From Pseudozyma flocculosa PF-1 (taxonomy: Eukaryota; Basidiomycota; Ustilaginomycetes; Ustilaginales; Ustilaginaceae): a DNA stretch of 36,438 nt. Of this stretch, positions 10,439-19,570 are shown piece after piece; the first letter of the stretch is position 1, and every line of letters begins with the position of its first letter. The notes below the pieces were generated by a model, which was not told the DNA's origin, searched no databases, and saw only the letters and a list, made by a program, of their open reading frames with translations. The stretch is from assembly GCF_000417875.1 (NCBI RefSeq), contig NW_006920869.1, positions 1,938,841 to 1,975,278 on the forward strand, read 5' to 3'. Made by a program: the position numbers and the translations under genes.

Positions 10439-11575
10439 CTACTTGCCGCGCCACTTTGCAAACGTCTCCTGGACACCGTGGCCGTTGCGGAGGTCACGCA
10501 TGCACTTTTCGTCGACGTCGCGCGACTTTGCGGCGAGCGCGAGGACCTGGTCGACGAGGTGGGCCGGTACGACGACGACGCCGTCGATGTCGGCCAGCAC
10601 CGCGTCGCCCGGGTGGACGGTGAGGGCGGGGAACGAGGGCGAGGTCGGATCGCGGATCGTCACGGGCACCTGTAGTTCAGAGGGGCGCGTGAATGGCGAT
10701 TGGCCCAGTGTCGAGTGGCCCCGTGCAAACACCTGCCCATCCGCATGCCCACACGAGAACCGAGACGGCAACGAGGGTTCAGCGACGTTGCGAGTCGTGG
10801 TCATCGAGCGAGACCGGACCGGACCGAAACGAAACCCACCGGGAACTTTGCATCGCGGTGCTCTTCCAGGTCGCGACACCGTCCATCCAGCACGACGCCG
10901 CGCACGCCGAGGTGCTGGGCGCGCGCCGTCATCAGACCTCCCCAGATGGCCGACCGCATCTCTACCGTGTCGATCCCGCGTCCATCCGTACACGCTCAGG
11001 AAGAGTCAGCCTCGGAACAAGGTGGGCAAGGCTCACAGGGCACCGTTGTGAAGGGGCCAGGGGAGGGCAGACTCACCGCTAGGAGCGGCGACGACCATGA
11101 CCGAACCCGGCTGGGCGGCATCGACAAAGTGTCGATCCGGCTTGGGCGCTTCGGTATCCTGTTGCGAGACCATCTTTGATCCCGCCCAGTCCGATTCCGC
11201 ACGTCATCGGTATCGGCGTCGGCGTCGTCAGCTCCCGGTATTCCTCGCTTCATCGATTAACAGAGAGGCAGGGACCTACCTTGACGGTGAAAGCCGGACC
11301 GCAGACCTTAGCCACGCCCTCGTCGTTGCTGCCCGGCACAGAGGGCGAAGGGGAGACCGAGGGGGAGGGGGAAAAGACCTCGATACCGGGCACGTAGCCC
11401 CCATGCGGCACCTTGAGCTTGATCAGCGCGTCGGACACCTGCCCGTCGTCGTCGTCGTGGTCGGTATCGTCGTGGTCGACAAGAAGACGAGGGGGAAGAC
11501 GGAGGCAAAATGCGCAAGGGCCGCGGCGTCGTCAGTCAGTCGGTGCCACTTCGCCGCCAAAGACTCGGAATGCAT
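10439..11575 (-). CDS. RraA-family protein, probable 4-hydroxy-4-methyl-2-oxoglutarate aldolase / oxaloacetate decarboxylase
   Basis: The model uses exons 11575-11501, 11438-11280, 11173-11077, 10961-10840 and 10732-10439, 248 aa. Recognisable RraA-fold blocks are VSDALIKLKVPHGGY, KVCGPAFTVK, APKPDRHFVDAAQPGSV, WGGLMTARAQHLGVRG, VVLDGRCRDLEEH (the DGxxRD metal and substrate region, residues about 136-141), FPVFARGHSTLGQ and DIDGVVVVPAHLVDQVL. Fungal members resemble yeast YER010C, with metal-dependent aldolase/oxaloacetate decarboxylase activity. The last four exons are firm. Exon 1 is weaker, because its donor is GTCTTC and the usual Cys-Asp before VSDAL is absent. For exon 4 I chose the TAG acceptor (exon starts 10961) over an upstream GAG at 10994. 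That choice gives the expected spacing before WGGLM. A Ser-Pro insert follows GIEVFSP. Confidence 0.85.
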
Positions 11576-11896
11576 CCCGGCCCCGGCGCCTCGCTTCACG
11601 CCGGTCCCCTAGCTGCATTGCGTTGCGGTCCAGCCCCAATCGCCTCACCCGCCGTCCAAGACTCGCTACGTTCGAGAAGGGGGGGCTCTATCGATTCTCT
11701 CTTATCCCCCCGGTGACGACGCCGAAAGAAGAGGAGGGGGGCATCACGGCATCTTGTATTTCATTACAGCTTACCCCGGGTGGTTTGGGGAGGCAGGGTG
11801 CGATGACGAGCAAGGACGGCAAGGCGAGGCAAGAACGGGAGGGTATCCGGGGGCATGGACGCAGCGAGGGGACCCGTGCGCAACCACGCGCAGCCC
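11576..11896. other. Short intergenic region between two minus-strand genes
   Basis: These 321 bp hold the 3' flank of the SAP-domain gene and the upstream region of the RraA-like gene. Around 11750-11772 the DNA becomes locally AT-richer (TTGTATTTCATTACAGC on the plus strand). On the opposite strand this reads GTAATGAAATACAAG. I see no gene here. Confidence 0.4.
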
Positions 11897-13588
11897 TCAC
11901 TTGTTGCTCACCTCGCAAGTCGACAGGCGCGAGAGCTGCGCCAGCGACGCCTCCGACAGCCTCTCGGCAGGCTGGGCACGGGCCCGCGGCGCGCCTCCTT
12001 TTGCTGCCGCCGCCGCTGCGGGGACGGGAACGGGGACGACGACCACGGGGACCTCGACGGTCGCAACTGACGGCGCGGGAACCGCAGGCTGCTCGGCGGC
12101 GACGACGGCAGCGGCGGTCTGCTGCGGCTTCTGCTGCTGCTGCTGAGCTGGCGCGGCCGAAGCGGAGCTAGACTTGGTCAAAGGGGCGACGCGGTCGGAC
12201 GACTCGTCGTGCTTCTTGGGCTTGCCCAGTCCGCCGAGCAGGAAGCCGCCGCCGACGATGCCGAGCAGGATCCACGCGCCCGTGCGCTCGTCGTCGGTCA
12301 GGGGACGGTTGGCACGGCGGCCCGAAGAGGCGCCACCGCCGGAGTTGCTGCTGGACGACGACGACGACGACGACTCGGCGGCCTGCGCAAACGACTGGGT
12401 GGCCGAGGAGAGGACGCCCTTGGCCTGGGCGGCGATGGAGCCAAAGGCACCGCTGGCGGCGTCGGCCGTCTTGCTGGCGGCCTTGTTGGCCTTGTGGGCG
12501 GCCGACGACGTGTTGCCGCCCTGCAGGTCGGCGAGGATCTCGGCGAGCAGGCCCTTGGATTCGGCGGCGGCGGCGTCGTCAGACTGGCTCGAGAGGTCGG
12601 TGCTGCTGTGCGAGACGTCGCCAGTGGCCGAGATGCTGAAAACCTTGGCGTCCGGCGAGGTCTCGTGCTCGGGCTCGTTGCGGGCCTCGGGCTTGCCGCG
12701 GAGCGACGTGTAGGATGTGACGAGGGGCTGCGATGGGGTCAAGGGGGGCGAGGCGGTTCAGCCGGGCTGCACAGGGCAGCGAACAACGATGGGGCCGGGG
12801 CGACTCACGATGGGCGCCTCTGGCTCGGCGGGCTCCTCGTAGTATGGAATCTGGATGTTGAAGGTCTCGCGCGGGTGCGGGGCCTTGTGCGGGGGCAGGC
12901 CGGGAGGGTTGGTGGCGATGGCGGGGTCTTCGGGTGCGGCGTCGGGGCTGCTCTTTGCCGTCTCTCCGCTGGCGAGGCCGTCTGCGGCGGCGCTGTGGAC
13001 GGTGCCCGCGGTCAGGTCCGAGGGGGTCTCGGAGGGCTTGAGGGAGCCGAGCGGGCTGCCTGCCTCTGCGACGGCGTCTGCAGTGGCCTGGGCAGCATCC
13101 TGTGCGGCGCTGGGGGCAGGGTTGGAGGCGGGGGTGGAAGCGGCAGGCTGAGGCTTGGCGTCGTCGCCGCCGAGGGTGGGCTTGCTGGCCTCAGTCTTTG
13201 GCGTGGCCTTTCCGATGGCGGCGGCAGCGGGGGGCTGGCTGCGGAGCGAGGCAAGGGTCGACTTTGCGCGTTGCGAGGACGAGTGCGAGGGCGAGGGCGA
13301 GGCGGACTGGGTGAGGTTGCTGCCGGCGCGCGCCGAGTCGTTGTCGAGGAGGCGGCGGACGAGGTCCTCCTTTTTGCCCGACGACGAGAGGCCGCGGGAG
13401 CGGAGGTCGTCCCTGAGCTCTGCGATGCGCTTCTTTTCGTAGGCGTCGCGGGTGCTGCTGAGGAGGACGCTGGAGACGAGGTTGCGGCGGAAGAGGGCGT
13501 GGGCGGGCGAGGATGCGACGGCCGACGCCGACACCGACGACGCGCTGCGGGCGCGCAGGTTGGCGGCCGATGCGACGGATCGGAGCAT
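11897..13588 (-). CDS. Mitochondrial SAP-domain protein with one membrane span, Aim34-like
   Basis: Two exons, 13588-12809 and 12727-11897 (donor GTGAGT, acceptor CAG, phase 0), give 536 aa. The start MLRSVASAANLRARS opens an Arg/Ser/Ala-rich presequence of about 40 residues. A SAP helix-extension-helix motif follows at 53-84 (RIAELRDDLRSRGLSSSGKK, then EDLVRRLL). A long Ala/Ser/Pro linker comes next, then a single hydrophobic helix at about 409-428 (TGAWILLGIVGGGFLLGGLG) preceded by DDER. The C-terminal tail contains glutamine and Val-Pro runs. A presequence, SAP motif and single membrane helix is the layout of the poorly characterised Aim34 family (altered inheritance of mitochondria). The family call is inferred from layout and is moderately sure. 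SAP motifs usually bind nucleic acid, so a role near mitochondrial DNA or RNA is possible but not shown. Confidence 0.8.
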
Positions 13589-14499
13589 GGTCGGCGAGGC
13601 GGCGGAGGCGAGTGTGAGTGGCTTGACCCTGGTCAAAAATGTGTCGAGTCGGGGCGGAGGTTGTCGGCAGTGTTGATGGTGATGGTGGTGGTGGTGGTGG
13701 TGGTGGCGATGGCGACAGCGACGAGTGGGGCGATGGCACCGAGGGCCCTTTGTCACCGGTGGCCGCCGCGGGCCGTTTGAGTTGTGTTTGGTGACCGACC
13801 GGAGTGGGCCGCTGCGCGACCGGCAGTTCCGCCTCTGCCCGATCCAAGTTTCTTCCAAGAGTTGGGCCTGGCAGGCTGGCAAGGGCCTGGCTTGGCCCTG
13901 GCTTTGGCTTGGGCCCTTCGCCCGCGCCAAATGACGTCGCGGCAGGCCAGCCTAGCCCAGCCTGGCCCAGCCAGCCCCCTGCCAGCACCCGGGCCTGTCG
14001 CCGCCTCGCCCACCCCGCACCTCGAGCTTGCCTTGCCTTGCCTCACCTTGCCTGGCCCTGCCTCGAGCTCAGCTGGTGGTCGACATCACTTGCAAGCCCT
14101 CTAGCTCCGGCACCGGCACCAGCACCATCACCAGCACCGCCACCGCCACCGCTGAAATCACCACCACCCATCGACCTCGGAGGTCCCGACGAGTGCCGGG
14201 CTCCACCTTGGCTCCGGCTCGACGGGCCAAGCTGGGATGGCCGAGGGGGGGCCGATTATTCGGAAATCGGAAATTGGCATCTTGGCCCTGACCCGCCCTC
14301 CTCGCCCTCGTGGCGCCTTTCTTCTGGGCCCGCGCCTGCTGCCCCGCCTCGGCCTGCTCCTTCTCGGCTTGGCCTTCAACTGGCACTTTATCGCCTATCG
14401 ACCAACCGCTCCTCCTCCTCTGGCTCCCCTTCTCCCACACAGCAACCCCCTTCGACTCCTCGTCGCTGGTGGCCGCAGCTGCTCACCGGGACGGCCAGC
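13589..14499. promoter_or_regulatory. Divergent promoter region between the Aim34-like gene and ISM1
   Basis: These 911 bp contain no gene I trust. On the minus sense strand a CAC/ACC tract lies at about 13675-13712, roughly 90-125 nt before the Aim34-like start. CCTGG/CCAGC-rich blocks fill 13860-14050. A CACCAG/CACCGC tract on the ISM1 sense strand lies at 14108-14168. An A/T island, ATTCGGAAATCGGAAATTGG, sits at 14258-14277. Both flanking products are predicted mitochondrial, so shared control is plausible but inferred. Confidence 0.5.
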
Positions 14500-17400
14500 A
14501 TGCGCTGCCAGCAACGCCTCCTTCGCCTGGCCCAGCGCACCCTCGTCCCCTCTCCTCGCACCCGACCATCCCTGCCCACCCCAACAGAGGCACCGATAGC
14601 GTCACCGATCGCCGCAACAAGATGCATCTGCACCACGACTGCCCTCTCCAAGGCCAAGGGAAAGGCCAAGGCTCCCCGCTCCGATCCCGACAACCCAGAG
14701 GACAAGAAGTGGTCCCACACCCTCCAGCTGCCCACCACCAGCTTCGAGATCCGCGCAAACGCTGCAAAGCGCGACGCCCTCTTCCACAGACGCACCTGCC
14801 ACGATCTGTACAAGTGGCAGCTGGATAGACCCGCATCACACCCCTCGTCTTCATCGCCATCGTCACCAGCGCCAGCCACCGGCGACTTTGTCTTCCACGA
14901 TGGCCCGCCCTATGCCAACGGCTCGCTCCACTGCGGACACGCCCTCAACAAGATCCTCAAGGACATTGCGAATCGCTACCACCTGCTGCGCGGCAAGCGC
15001 GTCCACTTCATGCCCGGATGGGACTGCCACGGCCTCCCCATCGAGATGAAGGCCCTTGCCCACCTCCGCACACACGAGCGCGACGCCCTCGCACCCACCC
15101 TCATCCGCCAGCGCGCAAAGCAGGAGGCCACTGCGGCGATCGAGACGCAGAAGGACGAGTTCAACCAGTTCGGCATCATGGCAGACTGGACCCCGGCGGC
15201 CACCTACCGCACCCTCGACCCCGCCTACGAGGCTAGACAACTCAAAATCTTCGGCGAGATGGCGCGCAGGGGGCTCATCTACCGCCGCTTCCGCCCAGTC
15301 TACTGGTCGCCTTCGAACCGCACCGCCCTTGCAGAGGCGGAGCTCGAGTACAAGGAGGACCACCTCAGCAAGGCCGCCTATGTCAAGTTCGATCTCGTCC
15401 CCGGCCAGGCGCTGCTGTCCAACCTCGCGGCAGCAGGCGTTGCAGACGGCGAGGGCATCAAGGCGGTCGTGTGGACCACGACGCCCTGGTCGCTCGCCTC
15501 CAACATGGCCATCAACGTCAACCCGGAGATGGAGTACAGCATCGTCCGCAGCGAATCGCTAGGCGAGACCATGGTCATCGCCACAGACAGGGTCGAGGCC
15601 GTCTCGGGCCTCGCGGTGTACGCGTCCACCGTAGCGTCCGACGCAAGAACGCCCATCGGGGAGCTGCGAGAGCTGCTGCGGCTAAAGGGCACCGATCTGC
15701 TCGAGTCGCAGTACCGCACCCCGCTCATGAGCAGGGATGCGCCCGCTCGACCGGTGCTGGCGGCCGACTACGTCACTGCCGTCTCGGGAACGGGCCTGGT
15801 CCACTCGGCGCCCGCCCACGGCAGCGAGGACTACGACGTCTGGCGATCGCACGGGCTGCTCGAGACCGTCGGCATCTTTTCGCCCATCGACGACCGCGGA
15901 TGCTACACGGCCGACCTCGAGCAGCTCGATGGAGCCGGCGCTGGCGCCGGCGCCGACGCCATCAGCCAGCGGCTCGTTGGCAAAGAGGTGCTGGGCGAGG
16001 GCTCCAAGGAGATCCTGGCCATCCTCGCCGAGCGTGGCGCGCTGCTCAGCACCCACACGCTGCGTCACAAGTACCCGTACGACTGGCGCTCCAAGCTGCC
16101 GGTAATTGTGCGCGCCACCTCTCAGTGGTTCGCCAACCTGGACCAGATCAAGGACGCCGCCATCAGGGCGCTCGACGACGTCACCTTTGTCCCCGCGTCG
16201 TCGCGGGTGCGCCTCGAGTCGTTCGTCCGCGGCAGGTCCGAGTGGTGCATCTCGCGGCAGAGGGTGTGGGGCGTGCCGATCCCCGTCGTCTACGACGCCG
16301 CCACCGACGAGCCGCTGCTGACGGGCGAAAACGTCGACCACATCGCGGCGCTGCTCGAGGACAAGGGCACCGACTACTGGTGGCAGGCCGACGCCGAGGA
16401 GCTCGTGGCGCCCCGGTACCGCGAGGCGGGCAAGGCGTGGCGCAAGGGCGAGGACACGATCGACGTGTGGTTCGATAGCGGCACGTCGTGGGCGACGGCG
16501 TGGGACAGCCTGCCGTCCGACGTCCAGGAGGCGCGGCGCGGCGGGCCCGTGGCCGACGTCTACCTCGAGGGCTCCGACCAGCACCGCGGCTGGTTCCAGT
16601 CGTCGCTGCTGACGTCGGTGGCGACGGCGCCCGAGGGCCAGGTGCCCGCGGCGCCCTTCCGCACCGTCGTGACGCACGGCTACGTGCTGGACAAGGACAA
16701 CCGCAAGATGAGCAAGAGCCTCGGCAACACCGTCTCGCCGCTCGACATTGTCCACGGCGGCAAGGGCCGGGACCAGCCGGCCTACGGCATCGACGTGCTC
16801 CGGCTGTGGGCGGCGCGGAGCGACTACACCACCGACCTGCCCATCGGCTCGCTCATTGTCGGCAAGACGTCCGAGGCGCTGCGCAAGCTCCGCAACACGG
16901 CGCGCTTCATGCTGGCCAACCTGCCGCCCGAGGCCGACGTGGCGCCGCTCGACGCCGCCAGCATGGGCCTGGCGGACCGTTACGCGATGCACGAGCTGGC
17001 CACGCTCGAGGCGGCGTGCGCCCGGGCGTACGAGGCGTTTGACTACGCCCAGGTGGTCCGGCGCGTGACCGAGTTCGCCAACGGCACCCTCTCGACGCTC
17101 TACCTCGACCTCGCCAAGGACTGCCTGTATGTCGATGCGCCGCACGGCCCGCAGCGGACGTCGATGGTGTCGGTCATCGACCACATCCTGCGCACATTCA
17201 CCAGCATCGTCGCGCCCATCGCGCCCTTCCTGGCAGAGGACATTCACCACTACCGCAACGGCGCCACGGCCGACCCGGAGCCGAGCGAGTCTGAGGCCGG
17301 TCGCTCGGTATTTGCCAGGGGATGGCAGGGCGTCGTGAGTGAAGCAGTCGCGTCGGCTAGGCTGCCAGCGGCGCGGCAGGAGCCCAGTCGCTGATGTCCC

Positions 17401-18108
17401 CGTTTTTCTCTCTCCCTCGTACGTCTCTGTCCTTCAGGATCCCGCGTGGCGGGACGACGCGCTTGCAAGAGAGGTTGAGCAGCTGCTGCGTGCTAGGGAC
17501 GTTTCGTTGTCGCTCATCGAAGACGCCAGGCAGGCTGGGTGAGTATGCGCGATGTTGCTCGTCATGCCGCGCGCACAGAAGTCACTCGTCTCCTTCATCG
17601 AGCTGACATGATACCCCGCTTCCGCTCCTCGGCTGACCACGTGCTGACCTGCCTCAGCCACGTCAGGACGTCGTTTGAGGTCGAGGTGGACCTGCTGGTC
17701 GCTCCAGGGCCGGGCGCCGACGGCGATCTCGGCAGCATCATCCGCCGTCACGGTGAGTTGCTCCGTGAGGTGCTCCTCAGCTCGTTGCAGGGCGGCGCAC
17801 GGACTGACCGCGTTGTATCGTCCTCGTACCGTGCCCTCTCGCTCCCGTCAGAATCGCACCTGACCCGACTGTTCAACGTCGCGCGCGTCAACGTGGTCGA
17901 CAAGGTGGCGCCGACGCCGGACGCGCCCGCAGATGCGCAGCCGTGGATCAAGTCGGCCGAGGTCGAGGCGGCCGCGACACAAGGGGAGCGGGTCGAGGTG
18001 CGGGTGCGCGCGTCGAGCCGCACCCGATGCCCGCGCTGCCGCACCTTCCGGAAGGAGAGGCCAGAGGACGCGCTGTGCCTGCGCTGCGCAGACGTCGTGG
18101 GCATGTAG
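14500..18108 (+). CDS. ISM1: Isoleucyl-tRNA synthetase, mitochondrial
   Basis: Exons 14500-17334, 17438-17538, 17658-17752 and 17852-18108 join in phase, giving 1,095 aa. It charges mitochondrial tRNA-Ile. Evidence, in order: an Arg-rich N-terminus without acidic residues (about 1-28), consistent with import; the class I HIGH motif as HCGH at 144-147 after DGPPYANGS; GWDCHGLPIE; the editing-domain signature WTTTPWS at about 323-330; GRSEWCISRQRVWGVPIP; DVWFDSGTSW; GSDQHRGWFQSSL; KMSKS at 736-740; and a C-terminal zinc finger with C1070, C1073, C1086 and C1089. The bacterial-type C-terminal zinc site and YVLDKDNRKMSKS identify the organellar form rather than the cytosolic one. All three introns sit in the last fifth of the gene. 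The upstream in-frame extension is Ser/Pro noise, so the ATG at 14500 is preferred. Confidence 0.96.
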
Positions 18109-19285
18109 ACGGCCGAACGAGGGCCGTACGGGGCGTTGACCCTGGTTGAGCTCGGTATCGGCGCTACACCAGAAGTTGCATCAATCGCTGCTCTCCACCT
18201 GCGCCTGCCAGCGATGCGGACCGTTGCTGCCTTCTTTCTCGAACCTTAAGCCTGACCGGGCGCCGTTGTTGAGCTACATATCCCCCCATGCACGCACGTC
18301 TCCCTGTCTCGCTGCCCCACCCTATCCGCCACCGTTCGCAGAGGCAGAGGAATGGCAGAGGAGCAGATAGAGTAGAATACTAGCTCCGGGCCTCCGCTGC
18401 CGTCAGCTCGACGAACCAAGAGGCTAGACTAGACCGTCGTGGGCCGGAGAGGCAGGCGGGAGGTTAGAGTGTCGGAGGCAAGCAAGCAGGTTGGTGGTCG
18501 GTGGTTGGGCCCGCTGCGCCCCGCGAGGCCTGCTGCGCTCTCTCGCCTGGCCGAGCCTGACTCTCCCACGCGCAATTAACTGGCTGTCGACGTGGAGCAG
18601 GGTGGTGCGATCGGATCCGAAGGGCGACTTGGCGGGGCAGGGCAGGGCAGGGCATGAGCGCGGCGCGCAGAGTGGAGCCTCCGAGGCCCGGCCAGGCCTG
18701 GCAGGCCCAGCGACGGGCAGGCCTGCAATTTGACATTTTCCAACGGCGGGCGGGCGGACGCTGCTCGGCCAACAGAGGGGCAGGCAGGCAGGCCACTCAC
18801 TCGCCTCGGGGCCAGGCAGATGGCGAGGCTGCGGGCGTGGTGGGTGAGTGTGAGTGGTGGGCGGGGTTCGAGCGTGGCTGCTGCGCTCCTCCTTTCTTCC
18901 CTGCCTCCTTCATCCAACCGATCCCCACCCCACCACGCCAATTCGCTTTGCCTGCCGTCGCCCCCTTCCCGCCATCCATCCACGCTCATTCCATCCAGCC
19001 ACATCGCTCGCGGCCGTCCAGCAGGCGTCACTCTACCCGCCATCCCGCCATCTGCCTGGATCCGGCGCTTCGTCGTCAGGGAGGCCCCCCACTCTTGCAT
19101 CCGGTCGCGGCGACGTCCTCCTTCGCACGGCCTCGTCGCAGGGCTCGTCTCGCATTCATCGTCAGCGAACTCACACCATCACCGCCGATCCGGCTCTCAA
19201 GCCCAAACCCTTACCGCGCCCTCGCTCCCGTCTTCCCTTGCTCGCTGCTTCTCCTGAGCCAGCACGAGGCGCGCTGCAACCGACG

Positions 19286-19312
19286 TCGTCGTCGTCGTCG
19301 TCGTCGTCGCTG
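19286..19312 (+). repeat. GTC/CGT trinucleotide microsatellite in the ABD1 leader region
   Basis: About nine consecutive GTC units lie some 260-285 nt before the cap methyltransferase start codon, in the region likely to be transcribed as its 5' leader. Confidence 0.7.
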
Positions 19313-19400
19313 TCGCCTCTCGCCTCTCGACGACCGACGACTCTCCCGTTGAACGCAACACGAGGCCGCACGACTTGCCCTTCTCCTCGCACCCGGTAGC

Positions 19401-19445
19401 ATGATGGACGTCGCGCATCCGCTTCGACCTCTGGCTGCACTCTGA
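19401..19445 (+). other. Upstream ORF (14 codons) before the cap methyltransferase start
   Basis: An ATGATG pair at 19401 opens a 14-codon frame ending TGA at 19443-19445 (reads MMDVAHPLRPLAAL). It ends 125 nt before the main ATG at 19571 and is in a different frame. Whether it is in the mRNA depends on the unmapped transcription start. If transcribed, it could lower translation of the main ORF. Confidence 0.35.
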
Positions 19446-19570
19446 ACAGCCCCCCTCGGTCCTTGATCAGGCCTTCAGGGCCGACCGTTGCCCAACCCTC
19501 TTCGCAGCTCGAAGCGGCGAGGACCCCTTCTCGTTTCCCGAAAGACCGCTGCCACGCCGAACGCCTCACC

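Larger units (their letters stand above)
18109..19570. other. Long intergenic region: 3' flank of ISM1 and promoter/leader of the cap methyltransferase gene
   Basis: I recognise no gene in these 1,462 bp. GGCAGG/GGCCAGGC blocks occupy about 18630-18720. An A/T island, CAATTTGACATTTTCC, lies at 18726-18741. From about 18890 to 19400 the plus strand becomes C/T-rich and G-poor, as expected for a leader. A GTC trinucleotide run lies at about 19286-19312. A short upstream ORF lies at 19401-19445. Open frames here give only Pro/Ser/Arg-rich products. Confidence 0.45.

Noticed and set aside
10962..10995. Alternative GAG acceptor for exon 4 of the RraA-like gene
   Set aside because: It would add eleven residues before the conserved SAIWGGLM block and places the acceptor about 10 nt from the likely CTGAC branch point. 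The downstream TAG fits better.
12209..13780. 523-codon plus-strand open frame opposite the SAP-domain gene
   Set aside because: Gly/Arg/Val-rich shadow. The minus strand has a coherent presequence, SAP motif, splice sites and membrane helix.
15682..17250. 522-codon antisense frame in ISM1
   Set aside because: Synthetase motifs are unambiguous on the plus strand; the antisense frame has no family signature.
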